This document shows positions 34,043 to 41,986 of a stretch of DNA of 64,000 bases, one piece after another (position 1 is the first letter of the stretch; each line of letters opens with the position of its first letter). The translations under genes and the position numbers were made by a program. Source of the DNA: Bacteroidales bacterium (lineage in GTDB: Bacteria; Bacteroidota; Bacteroidia; Bacteroidales; F082). The stretch spans positions 62,001 to 126,000 of the forward strand of contig JAKIVD010000002.1 of the NCBI GenBank assembly GCA_021647205.1, in the 5' to 3' direction. Under the pieces are notes generated by a model. It did not search any database, was not told the DNA's origin, and worked only from the letters and a program-made list of their open reading frames with translations.

Positions 34043-34726
34043 ATGTTAATAATTGCAGATGAACGTATCCCGCGGCAGGCAAAAGAAAACCTTGCCCATT
34101 TTGGAGAACTGTTACTGTTCAACACCAGCGGAATAACCTATCCGGCCATTTCAGGGCATCCCGACATTTTCTTTTGCTGCACACCTGCCGGGTTGGTGGT
34201 AGCGCCCAACAGCCCGGAAACTGTCAGAAGAAGATTGCAGGAACTAAAAATTGATTTTCTCAAAGGCGATTTTCCGGTGGGGAAAAAATATCCCGGAACA
34301 GCCCGTTTCAATGCAATTGTAACCGAAAACCTGCTCATCCACAATTTACAACACAGCGACCCCGCAATCTTCCGTGCTTGTAGCTCATTACAGGCCGTTC
34401 ACGTCAGCCAGGCTTACACCCGCTGCAACCTGATTGCCCTCGGTAATCATCGCTTTATCACATCGGACAACGGTATCGCAAAAGTATTGGTTGAAAACGG
34501 GTTTGAGGTGCTGTACATAAACCCTGCCGGTATTTTACTTCCCGGTTTTGCCCACGGATTCATCGGGGGATGTTGCGGGATTTGGGAAAAGCAACTGATT
34601 TTCACCGGAAATTTGAGCCATTTCCCCGAAGGGGATAAAATCAGGGAATTTGCTGGTAATTATAAAATTATCGAGCTGTACGACGGGCCTTTGGTTGACG
34701 GGGGGAGTTTGGTTTTTGTTGAATAA
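34043..34726 (+). CDS. DUF6873-like (possible GME-fold) protein
   Basis: A 227-residue cytoplasmic protein starting MLIIADERIPRQA. The strongest blocks are VHVSQAYTRCNLIALG, FITSDNGIAKVL and ILLPGFAHGFIGGCCGIW. These resemble a family known mainly from Clostridia and named DUF6873, which is thought to share the guanidino-modifying-enzyme fold. Asp, His and the Cys pair in GGCCG could be functional. I have moderate confidence in the family and none in a substrate. The frame is open further upstream to 33941, but that would include the promoter, so ATG 34043 is preferred. Confidence 0.65.
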   Translation: MLIIADERIPRQAKENLAHFGELLLFNTSGITYPAISGHPDIFFCCTPAGLVVAPNSPETVRRRLQELKIDFLKGDFPVGKKYPGTARFNAIVTENLLIHNLQHSDPAIFRACSSLQAVHVSQAYTRCNLIALGNHRFITSDNGIAKVLVENGFEVLYINPAGILLPGFAHGFIGGCCGIWEKQLIFTGNLSHFPEGDKIREFAGNYKIIELYDGPLVDGGSLVFVE

Positions 34727-34801
34727 GTTGTGTGCTTCCAGATATGTAATTAAGAAACCAAAGGATTTGTATTTCTGTCGCTTTCCATTAACGCTTTTTC
34801 G

Positions 34802-34809
34802 TAATTTCG
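34802..34809 (+). promoter_or_regulatory. Possible -7 box for aspS
   Basis: TAATTTCG, 62 nt upstream of the aspS ATG. A TTGATAA/TTATCAA stem lies between them in the leader. Confidence 0.35.
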
Positions 34810-34871
34810 CAGCCTTGATAACCGGAGTGGTTTTATCAAAGAGAGTTAATAATATTTAATAGAAACCCAAG

Positions 34872-36620
34872 ATGTTACGATCACATACCTGCGGGGAATT
34901 AAGAATAGAAGATGTCAGTAAAACCGTGAAACTGTCGGGATGGGTGCAAAAAATCCGCGACAAGGGCGGCCTTATTTGGATTGACTTGCGCGACCGTTAT
35001 GGTTTAACCCAATTGTTGCTCGAAGAAGGGCGTTCCGATGCACAAGTGATAGAAAAAGCCCGCCAACTGGGCAGGGAATTTGTGATTCAGGCTGGTGGAA
35101 CGGTCATCGAAAGAGCATCAAAAAACCCGAAAATGCCCACCGGTGAGATTGAAATCGACCTGGCTGAAATTAATATACTGAATGCTTCAAAAACCCCTCC
35201 CTTTACTATCGAAGACGAAACTGACGGCGGTGAAGAACTGCGGATGAAATATCGTTATCTAGATTTGCGCCGGAATCCGCTACGCGATAACCTGGCCTTG
35301 CGCAACCGCCTGTCCATCGAAACCCGCAAATACCTCGACAGCCAATCCTTTTTTGAGATTGAAACCCCTTATCTGATTAAATCAACACCCGAAGGGGCCC
35401 GCGATTTTGTGGTGCCTTCGCGCATGAACGAAGGCCAGTTTTACGCCCTGCCGCAGTCGCCCCAAACCTTTAAGCAATTGCTGATGGTGGCCGGGTATGA
35501 CAAATATTACCAACTGGTAAAATGCTTCCGCGACGAAGACCTGCGCGCCGACCGCCAGCCTGAATTTACCCAAATCGACTGCGAGATGGCCTTCGTGGAA
35601 CAGGATGACATCCTCAATACTTTTGAGGGATTGGTTAAATATCTTTTTAAGGAAGTCAAAGGCATTGATATTGAAAAATTACCCCAGATGACTTTTGCCG
35701 AAGCCATGCAAAAGTACGGCAGCGACAAACCCGATATTCGCTTCGGGATGGAGTTTGTAGAGCTGAACGATGTTGCACAAAACAAAGGTTTCAAAGTGTT
35801 TGATGACTCAGAACTAATTGCAGGAATCAATGCTGAAGGCTGCGGGAATTATTCGCGCAAGCAACTGGACAAGCTGACTGACTTTGTAAGAAAACCCCAA
35901 ATCGGGGCAAGGGGTTTGGTTTATGTAAAATGCAATGAGGATGGTTCTTATAAATCGTCAGTTGACAAATTCTTTGATCAGGAAGCGTTGAAAAACTGGG
36001 CGGAAAAACTCAATGCCAAAGCCGGTGATTTAATGCTGGTGCTTTCCGGCGAAGCCGACAAGACCCGCAAGCAATTGAATGAATTGCGCCTCGAAATGGG
36101 CGAGCGCCTGGGTTTAAGAAACCCGAAAAATTACAAACCCCTCTGGGTGGTCGATTTTCCATTGCTGGAATGGGACGAAGATTCGGGACGTTTCCATGCC
36201 ATGCACCATCCCTTCACTTCGCCAAAAGCAGAAGACGTCGACCAATTGGAAAACAATCCCGGAAACGTGCGGGCCAATGCCTACGACCTCGTCATCAACG
36301 GGGTGGAAATTGGTGGGGGTTCCATCCGGATTCACAACAGGGAACTACAAAAAAAGATGTTCAAACTTTTGGGTTTCTCTGACGAAGAAGCACAGGCCCA
36401 GTTTGGCTTTTTGATGAATGCCTTCGAATACGGCGCCCCGCCCCACGGTGGCATTGCCCTGGGTTTCGACCGCCTGGTTGCCCTTTTTGCCGGGCAGGAT
36501 TCCATCCGCGATTTTATCGCCTTCCCCAAAAACAATTCCGGCCGCGATGTGATGATTGATTCACCTTCGCCCATTGCCGGTGAGCAATTGGATGAGCTGG
36601 GGTTGCAAATTGTAAAATAA
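34872..36620 (+). CDS. aspS: Aspartyl-tRNA synthetase
   Basis: A 582-residue bacterial-type class II synthetase. An N-terminal OB anticodon-binding domain ([21 protein letters not shown]) precedes the catalytic core. Motif 2 is visible as [21 protein letters not shown], the bacterial GAD insertion lies in the middle, and [13 protein letters not shown] is motif 3. It charges tRNA-Asp. The last 33 codons (from about 36522) recur 1398 bp downstream, after an AAA ATPase gene, with 75 bp identical and a diverged but equivalent ending (LGLQIVK here, LGLKVVK there). Confidence 0.97.
   Translation: MLRSHTCGELRIEDVSKTVKLSGWVQKIRDKGGLIWIDLRDRYGLTQLLLEEGRSDAQVIEKARQLGREFVIQAGGTVIERASKNPKMPTGEIEIDLAEINILNASKTPPFTIEDETDGGEELRMKYRYLDLRRNPLRDNLALRNRLSIETRKYLDSQSFFEIETPYLIKSTPEGARDFVVPSRMNEGQFYALPQSPQTFKQLLMVAGYDKYYQLVKCFRDEDLRADRQPEFTQIDCEMAFVEQDDILNTFEGLVKYLFKEVKGIDIEKLPQMTFAEAMQKYGSDKPDIRFGMEFVELNDVAQNKGFKVFDDSELIAGINAEGCGNYSRKQLDKLTDFVRKPQIGARGLVYVKCNEDGSYKSSVDKFFDQEALKNWAEKLNAKAGDLMLVLSGEADKTRKQLNELRLEMGERLGLRNPKNYKPLWVVDFPLLEWDEDSGRFHAMHHPFTSPKAEDVDQLENNPGNVRANAYDLVINGVEIGGGSIRIHNRELQKKMFKLLGFSDEEAQAQFGFLMNAFEYGAPPHGGIALGFDRLVALFAGQDSIRDFIAFPKNNSGRDVMIDSPSPIAGEQLDELGLQIVK
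36522..36596 (+). repeat. 75-bp direct repeat, copy 1 (inside aspS 3' end)
   Basis: Identical to 37920-37994. It starts TTCCCCAAAAACAATTCCGG and ends GGATGAG, 24 bp before the end of aspS. Confidence 0.95.
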
Positions 36621-36635
36621 CTGCCCAGGTTTAAG

Positions 36636-36680
36636 TTAACCATGCAAATTGCGATTTGAATTTGTAATTTGCATGGTTAA
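36636..36680 (+). promoter_or_regulatory. 15-bp perfect inverted repeat in the promoter of ATPase gene 1
   Basis: TTAACCATGCAAATT (36636-36650) and its exact complement (36666-36680) flank a 15-nt spacer. The proximal arm fills most of the interval between the -33 TTTG (36661-36664) and the -7 box (36685-36692), which is where a repressor would block polymerase. Confidence 0.7.
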
Positions 36681-36692
36681 TTGTTATTTTTG
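36661..36692 (+). promoter_or_regulatory. Promoter of ATPase gene 1
   Basis: TTTG at 36661-36664, 20 bp, then TATTTTTG at 36685-36692. ATG 36705 follows 12 nt later. A longer frame from TTG 36681 would contain the -7 box and is rejected. Confidence 0.75.
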
Positions 36693-36704
36693 CAAGAAAA
36701 AACA

Positions 36705-37868
36705 ATGTACATCCAACGTAAAGTTTCTTCGGAAATAACAAACTACCTGCTTCATTTTCCGGCAGTGGCAATCCTTGGTCCCAGGCAATGTGGTAAATCA
36801 ACACTTGCAAAGTTTCTGATTCAACATCTCGACGATGCTATTTATCTTGATCTTGAAAAAAGATCGGACCAGGCCCGCCTGACTGATCCTGAAATGTTTT
36901 TTAAGCTGAATCATGAAAAACTTATTTGCCTGGATGAAGTACAGAAATTGCCTGAATTGTTCAGTGATTTAAGGAGTACGATTGATGAGCAAAATCGAAA
37001 TGGCCAGTTTCTGATACTTGGATCAGCCTCACGTGATTTAATTAAGCAAAGTTCTGAAACCCTGGCCGGCAGGATTGTTTATATTTATCTCACACCATTT
37101 ACCTATCTTGAATTAAAAGAACCAAAAACACCTAAAGACAGCTTATTAACGAAATACCTTGTGCGTGGAGGTTTTCCAAGAAGTTATCTAACCGACAGTG
37201 CGGAAATAAGCTTCAAATGGCGTCAGAGTTTTATTGAGACTTTCTTACAGAGGGATTTACCGCAAATGGGGTTTAACATTCCCCCGGAAACGGCACTCCG
37301 TTTGTGGAAAATGTGTGCACACAGCCAGGGGCAATTGCTCAACGCCTCAAAATTTGGTGACTCGCTGGGATTTAGCCACACTACAATAAAAAAATACCTG
37401 GATGTATTTGTTGGTACTTTTATGTTAAGGTTATTACCACCATTTACTGTGAATACAAAAAAGAGAATGCTTAAGTCGCCGAAGATTTATATTCGTGATA
37501 CTGGTATATTGCATGCATTGCTCCATATTGAATCGATGAATGAATTGTTGGGACATCCCGTTTTTGGGGCATCCTGGGAAACACTTGTCATTGAAAATGT
37601 AATAGGAAAGTACAGGGAGTGGGATGCCGGGTTTTACAGGTCCTCAAATGGTGCAGAAATAGATTTGGTTTTACGAAAAGGACAAAAAACCATTGCAATT
37701 GAATGTAAAGCAACAACAGCCCCAAAATTGTCAAGGGGTTTTTATTCAGCAATGGCAGACCTGAATATTGATACAGCTTTCGTGATAGCTCCGGTTGAAA
37801 CATCTTATCCCATAAATGAGAAAGTTACTGTTGTCCCCTTGAAGGAATTCCTCAAACTGAAGATGTGA
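36705..37868 (+). CDS. AAA ATPase / DUF4143 protein 1
   Basis: A 387-residue protein of the AAA_14-DUF4143 type. Walker A is LGPRQCGKST (near residue 30) and Walker B is LICLDEVQK. GSASRDLIKQSSETLAGR is a conserved arginine-containing block. A winged-helix-like segment (FGDSLGFSHTTIKKYLDVF) follows. The C-terminal domain ends with GAEIDLVL and IAIECKAT, the D...ExK pattern of the PD-(D/E)XK nuclease fold to which DUF4143 belongs. The biological function of this large prokaryotic family is not established. It is very similar to protein 2 and more distant from protein 3. It lies between aspS and a copy of the aspS 3' end. Confidence 0.88.
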   Translation: MYIQRKVSSEITNYLLHFPAVAILGPRQCGKSTLAKFLIQHLDDAIYLDLEKRSDQARLTDPEMFFKLNHEKLICLDEVQKLPELFSDLRSTIDEQNRNGQFLILGSASRDLIKQSSETLAGRIVYIYLTPFTYLELKEPKTPKDSLLTKYLVRGGFPRSYLTDSAEISFKWRQSFIETFLQRDLPQMGFNIPPETALRLWKMCAHSQGQLLNASKFGDSLGFSHTTIKKYLDVFVGTFMLRLLPPFTVNTKKRMLKSPKIYIRDTGILHALLHIESMNELLGHPVFGASWETLVIENVIGKYREWDAGFYRSSNGAEIDLVLRKGQKTIAIECKATTAPKLSRGFYSAMADLNIDTAFVIAPVETSYPINEKVTVVPLKEFLKLKM

Positions 37869-37919
37869 CAGTTGTGTATCGAATAATGTTATTAGATATT
37901 CCCAATCGGAAAATTGATT

Positions 37920-38018
37920 TTCCCCAAAAACAATTCCGGCCGCGATGTGATGATTGATTCACCTTCGCCCATTGCCGGTGAGCAATTGGATGAGTTAGGA
38001 TTGAAGGTGGTGAAGTAA
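37920..38018 (+). repeat. Duplicate of the aspS 3' end
   Basis: 99 bp matching aspS 36522-36620. The first 75 bp are identical. The last 24 bp match at 16 of 24 positions yet still encode the same type of C-terminus (LGLKVVK, TAA stop). It has no start and is not a gene on its own. Confidence 0.95.
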
Positions 38019-38105
38019 GAAATAGTCCTGACGACTTTCAGGTTGATTGTTATATTCATCCAGAATTAAGTCAACAATAATTGTCTTTTTTCAAAACCAA
38101 CTTGC

Positions 38106-38152
38106 ATTTACCGTGTATATTTAAAATTTAATATTATATTTGCACGGTAAAT
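38106..38152 (+). promoter_or_regulatory. Inverted repeat in the promoter of ATPase gene 2
   Basis: ATTTACCGTG (38106-38115) and CACGGTAAAT (38143-38152) are perfect 10-bp arms. The proximal arm starts right after the -7 box and would cover the transcription start. ATTTGCACGGTAAAT (38138-38152) matches ATTTGCATGGTTAAT (36667-36681) of gene 1 at 13 of 15 positions. Confidence 0.7.
38135..38142 (+). promoter_or_regulatory. -7 promoter box of ATPase gene 2
   Basis: TATATTTG, 18 nt before ATG 38161. A frame from TTG 38140 would begin inside the box and is rejected. Confidence 0.7.
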
Positions 38153-38160
38153 ACAGTTTC

Positions 38161-39324
38161 ATGTATTATATTAGAAATCTTGAAGGGGTAATAATTCATA
38201 GCCTGAAAACCAATCCGGTAACTGCAATAATAGGCCCCAGACAATGTGGGAAATCAACACTCGCCAAACATATTATCAGCAGGTTTTCAAGGGAAGTGGT
38301 TTATTTGGATCTGGAGCGCCCAACTGATTTGCAAAAACTGGAAAATGCCGAATGGTTTCTCAGCAATCAAAAAGGGAAATTGGTTTGCCTGGATGAGATT
38401 CAGCGAAAACCTGATTTATTTCCACTTATCCGTTCCCTTGTTGATGAGTGGGGGGCAAACGGTCATTTTTTAATACTGGGCTCAGCATCGCGTGATTTAA
38501 TAAAACAGGGCTCAGAAAGTTTAGCAGGAAGAATTTCATACAAACAGCTTACCCCATTTCTGCTTTCAGAATTGGGTGATGATTTTACGGTTGAAACCTA
38601 TTTGGTCAAAGGAGGTTTTCCGCGAAGTATCCTCAAAATCAATGAAACAGATTCTTTTGAATGGCGACAGGATTTTATAAGCACTTTTCTGGAACGCGAT
38701 TTATTGTTGTGGTCAGGGTTTTCAACAGATACCATGCGAAAACTATGGCAAATGCTGGCTCATTTAAACGGACAATTAATTAATTATAGCTTGTTGGCCA
38801 ATGCATTGGGAATAAGTTCACCAACTGCGCGTAACTATGTTGAACTGCTTTCGTCAACCTTTATGGTAAAACTGTTACAGCCATATTTGGTAAATACCGG
38901 TAAGCGACTGGTAAAATCTCCAAAAGTGTACATTCATGATGTTGGTATTGCCAATGCATTGTTGGGGATTAATAATTTCATACAACTTTCGGGTCACCCA
39001 TCTGTCGGTTCAGCCTGGGAAACACTGGTATTGACTAATTTATCGGGATTTTTTCCAAAGTTGAATTTCTATTTTTACAGAACAAATCATGGTGCAGAGA
39101 TTGATTTTATTATTGAATCGAATGATCAAACAATTGCTGTTGAATGTAAGTCAGCTTTGAAGCCCTCCTTAAGCAGGGGAACTTACACTGCCATTGATGA
39201 TATCGGACCACTATGTACTTTAATTGTTTCCCCGGTTAAATCCGGATGGCCGTTAAAACCGGGAATTGATGTGGTTAACCTTCAAGAGGCGATCACGAAA
39301 ATTCAAGCGGTTTTTGGTAGCTGA
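38161..39324 (+). CDS. AAA ATPase / DUF4143 protein 2
   Basis: A 387-residue close paralogue of protein 1, the same length. Walker A is IGPRQCGKST, Walker B is LVCLDEIQRKP, and the GSASRDLIKQGSESLAGR block is nearly identical. A winged-helix-like segment (LANALGISSPTARNYVELL) precedes the DUF4143 domain, whose GAEIDFII and IAVECKSA keep the PD-(D/E)XK residues. No frameshift or loss of key residues is seen, so both copies look active. Regulation is suggested by a promoter inverted repeat related to that of gene 1. Role unknown. Confidence 0.88.
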   Translation: MYYIRNLEGVIIHSLKTNPVTAIIGPRQCGKSTLAKHIISRFSREVVYLDLERPTDLQKLENAEWFLSNQKGKLVCLDEIQRKPDLFPLIRSLVDEWGANGHFLILGSASRDLIKQGSESLAGRISYKQLTPFLLSELGDDFTVETYLVKGGFPRSILKINETDSFEWRQDFISTFLERDLLLWSGFSTDTMRKLWQMLAHLNGQLINYSLLANALGISSPTARNYVELLSSTFMVKLLQPYLVNTGKRLVKSPKVYIHDVGIANALLGINNFIQLSGHPSVGSAWETLVLTNLSGFFPKLNFYFYRTNHGAEIDFIIESNDQTIAVECKSALKPSLSRGTYTAIDDIGPLCTLIVSPVKSGWPLKPGIDVVNLQEAITKIQAVFGS

Positions 39325-39374
39325 GAAATTGGGAGGTAGTAGACCTTTTTCCACTGATTTACAACTTACCCATC

Positions 39375-39401
39375 GCCGGGCAGGATTCCACCCGCGCTTT
39401 T
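39375..39401 (+). repeat. 27-bp sequence matching an aspS segment
   Basis: Matches aspS 36489-36515 at 25 of 27 positions (GCCGGGCAGGATTCCA exact, then two mismatches). The surrounding sequence does not extend the match. It lies after ATPase gene 2. Confidence 0.5.
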
Positions 39402-39443
39402 CCACGGAGATCTGCATCAAAAAACCAATTCTCCAATTCATCT

Positions 39444-39451
39444 TATCTTTG
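39444..39451 (+). promoter_or_regulatory. -7 promoter box for the U32 gene
   Basis: TATCTTTG, 19 nt upstream of ATG 39471. Confidence 0.6.
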
Positions 39452-39470
39452 CCGCCCCAATATTTACTAC

Positions 39471-40739
39471 ATGACGGCAAAAGACATAGAAATCATGGCC
39501 CCTGTCGGTTCTTACGAATCGTTGATGGCAGCCATTCAGGGAGGGGCCAACTCTGTTTACTTTGGTATCGGCAAACTGAACATGCGTTCCAATTCTTCCA
39601 AAAACTTTACACTGGACGATTTGGTAGAGATTTCCAGCACCTGCCAACAAAACGGCATCCGAACCTACATCACTTTAAACACGGTAATTTACGACCACGA
39701 GCTGAATACGATGCGCGAAATTGTGGATGCCGCCAAAGCCAACAACATCACGGCCATTATTGCTTCCGACCAGTCTGTTATTCAATATGCTGCTTCTGTC
39801 GGGATGGAAATCCACATGTCCACCCAAACCAACATCACCAATATTGAAGCGGTGAAATATTATGCCCAATTTGCCGATGTGATGGTCACGGCAAGGGAAT
39901 TGCAAATTGAACAGGTAAAAGCCATTACCACAGCCATCCGCGAGCAAAACATTTGCGGGCCATCCGGTAATCCGGTGCAGATTGAAGTATTTGCCCACGG
40001 AGCTTTGTGCATGGCGGTTTCAGGCAAGTGCTACCTCAGTCTCGACAATTTGAATTCGTCGGCCAACCGCGGCGCCTGCCTCCAACAGTGCCGCCGCAAA
40101 TACACGGTTACTGACAAAGAAACCGGTGAACAACTGGAGATTGACAACGAATACATCATGTCACCCAAAGACCTGAATACAGTTGCCATACTCGACCGCA
40201 TCCTTGATGCCGGTGTGCGGGTGCTCAAACTGGAAGGACGTGGCCGTTCGCCCGAATACGTCAAAACCATTGCAGCCGTTTACCGCGAGGCAGTGGATGC
40301 TTGTTTCGAAGGAAATTACAAGCAGGAAAACATTGACAAATGGAACAAGCGGCTTTCAACTGTGTACAACCGCGGTTACTGGGAAGGCTATTATATGGGC
40401 CGCAAGTTCGGCGAGTGGACCGAAGACTACGGCAACCAGGCCACCCAGCGGAAAATGCTGATTGGCAAGGTGACCAATTACTTCAGCAAAATTGGTGTAG
40501 CCGAACTGAAGATAGAATCCCACGACCTGAAACCGGGCGAAGAAATTAAGATTATCGGGCCAACCACCGGCGTTTACGAAGATGTGGTGGAAGAATTGCG
40601 CCTGGAACTGGAGCCGGTGCCAAAGGCCGTAAAAGGCGATGTGTGTTCCATGCCCGTGAAAAGCCTGGTACGCCGTGGAGACAAACTGTACAAAGTGGTT
40701 CCTGCCGACAAAAGCGTGCCCAACCTGGTGCAGCAGTGA
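39471..40739 (+). CDS. U32 family protein (tRNA/rRNA hydroxylation type)
   Basis: A 422-residue protein of the U32 'collagenase-like' family, whose studied members (TrhP/YegQ, RlhA) hydroxylate RNA rather than cleave protein. It begins with IEIMAPVGSYESLMAAIQGGANSVYFG. The cysteine cluster GALCMAVSGKCYLS...RGACLQQCRRKY (around residues 184-212) is the expected iron-sulfur site, and LKLEGRGRSPEYV follows. The length fits the TrhP-type form; which RNA it acts on is inference. Its stop codon abuts that of the convergent ATPase gene 3, forming TGATCA. Confidence 0.88.
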   Translation: MTAKDIEIMAPVGSYESLMAAIQGGANSVYFGIGKLNMRSNSSKNFTLDDLVEISSTCQQNGIRTYITLNTVIYDHELNTMREIVDAAKANNITAIIASDQSVIQYAASVGMEIHMSTQTNITNIEAVKYYAQFADVMVTARELQIEQVKAITTAIREQNICGPSGNPVQIEVFAHGALCMAVSGKCYLSLDNLNSSANRGACLQQCRRKYTVTDKETGEQLEIDNEYIMSPKDLNTVAILDRILDAGVRVLKLEGRGRSPEYVKTIAAVYREAVDACFEGNYKQENIDKWNKRLSTVYNRGYWEGYYMGRKFGEWTEDYGNQATQRKMLIGKVTNYFSKIGVAELKIESHDLKPGEEIKIIGPTTGVYEDVVEELRLELEPVPKAVKGDVCSMPVKSLVRRGDKLYKVVPADKSVPNLVQQ

Positions 40740-41894
40740 TCAAATCTCCGGGAGGTATTTTTCAATAAAAGTCAGCAAACCGCAGACACGGGTGCCACTC
40801 TTCAGCAGGTAATCTTCCTCGTTTTTTACCAAAACAAAGTTATGTTTTGTGTTCAATGCTTCGATTGCCTGGGTGTTACCCCGCGATAATCGAACATCAG
40901 ACCCGTATTTAATTTCAACTCCTACATCCGGAATACCGCCTTTGGTAATCACTACATCCAGTTCAGCTCCGTCATGTGTGCGGTAAAAGAAAATTTCGCG
41001 GTTCAACGGAAATAACGGAAGCAGTTGCTCCAAAACAAAACCTTCCCATGAAGCACCCATTTTGGGATTCCCCATTAATTCTTCCCGGGTATTTATCCCC
41101 AAAAGGAAATGCAAAATCCCTGAATCCCGGATGTAAACCTTTGGTGCTTTCACAAGACGTTTGCGAATATTTGAATAATACGGTTTTACGGTTCGGATCA
41201 GGAATGCGTTTTCCAGAAATGAAATATACTTTTTGATGGTGTGTATGCTCAACTCCAGACTTTTTGCCAAATCGGAATACCTGATCAGGTTACCATGTAA
41301 ATGCGCCAGCATCAACCACAACCTGCGTCCTGTTGTGCTGTCGGCCGGGAAACCCAAATTCGGCAAGTCGCGGTCAAAATAGGTATTGATAAAATTGTTC
41401 ATCCAGTCGGTCCAGATTTCCGGATGTAAGAAGGGGTCGGGAAATCCCCCGCGAAACCACAGATCCTCAACAGAAAAACCACTTTTCACTTCCTGAATGA
41501 GGAAAGGGGAGAGTTCAAAATAGGCAATCCTTCCTGCCAGCGACTCCGAACTGTCACGTATCAAATCGGGCGAAGCAGATCCAAGCAAAAGAAACCTGCC
41601 TGGTCGTCGGTTTGCATCAATCAAAGCCCTTAACACAGGAAAAAGCTCTTTTCTCCTTTGCACCTCATCAATGATGATCAAACGGTCTTCAAACTGGGCA
41701 AGGTAGGTTTCGGCATCTTCCAATTTTAAGAAATCACTTTGCAACTCCATGTCAAGATACACGGCATTGGGATAAAGTTTCCGGATTTGTTTTGCCAGTG
41801 TGGTTTTCCCAACCTGACGGGGTCCGATTATTGCTACGCACGGAAAGCCTTGCAATAAACTTTCGACTTTAATTTGTCCTATTCTGTGTATCAT
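40740..41894 (-). CDS. AAA ATPase / DUF4143 protein 3
   Basis: A 384-residue third member of the family, more divergent. Walker A is IGPRQVGKTT, Walker B is LIIIDEVQRRK, and GSASPDLIRDSSESLAGR is conserved. The winged-helix-like segment (LAKSLELSIHTIKKYISFL) and DUF4143 residues (GAELDVVI, VGVEIKYG) are in place. Its start codon is 4 nt after the TATATTTG box, so the transcript is probably leaderless. It faces folA, with an inverted repeat between the two promoters. Confidence 0.88.
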   Translation of the reverse strand: MIHRIGQIKVESLLQGFPCVAIIGPRQVGKTTLAKQIRKLYPNAVYLDMELQSDFLKLEDAETYLAQFEDRLIIIDEVQRRKELFPVLRALIDANRRPGRFLLLGSASPDLIRDSSESLAGRIAYFELSPFLIQEVKSGFSVEDLWFRGGFPDPFLHPEIWTDWMNNFINTYFDRDLPNLGFPADSTTGRRLWLMLAHLHGNLIRYSDLAKSLELSIHTIKKYISFLENAFLIRTVKPYYSNIRKRLVKAPKVYIRDSGILHFLLGINTREELMGNPKMGASWEGFVLEQLLPLFPLNREIFFYRTHDGAELDVVITKGGIPDVGVEIKYGSDVRLSRGNTQAIEALNTKHNFVLVKNEEDYLLKSGTRVCGLLTFIEKYLPEI

Positions 41895-41898
41895 GCTG

Positions 41899-41906
41899 CA
41901 AATATA
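41899..41906 (-). promoter_or_regulatory. -7 promoter box of ATPase gene 3
   Basis: TATATTTG on the minus strand, only 4 nt before ATG 41894; implies a leaderless mRNA. Confidence 0.7.
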
Positions 41907-41910
41907 CGAA

Positions 41911-41953
41911 TAAGACTAATATTATGAATTACAGATTCACTATTTTAGTCTTA
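41911..41953. promoter_or_regulatory. Inverted repeat between ATPase gene 3 and folA
   Basis: TAAGACTAATAT (41911-41922) and ATTTTAGTCTTA (41942-41953) are complementary except one position. One arm starts 4 nt upstream of the ATPase -7 box, the same geometry as for gene 1. The other covers the expected -33 site of folA. Confidence 0.65.
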
Positions 41954-41968
41954 ATAAGTATTTTTTTA

Positions 41969-41976
41969 TACTTTTG
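41969..41976 (+). promoter_or_regulatory. -7 promoter box of folA
   Basis: TACTTTTG, 10 nt before ATG 41987. It rules out the longer frame from ATG 41924. Confidence 0.65.
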
Positions 41977-41986
41977 GCGTGAAACA

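Noticed and set aside
29630-34400. Shared RACSS peptide in the Rhs remnant tail and the DUF6873-like protein
   Set aside because: Only about 10 bp are shared and the flanks differ; taken as coincidence.
36681-36704. TTG start adding eight residues to ATPase protein 1
   Set aside because: The -7 promoter box lies inside this extension, so it cannot be translated from that promoter.
38140-38160. TTG start adding seven residues to ATPase protein 2
   Set aside because: It begins within the -7 box; the homologous start is ATG 38161.
41924-41986. Hydrophobic N-terminal extension of dihydrofolate reductase
   Set aside because: It precedes the promoter box and is absent from the family.
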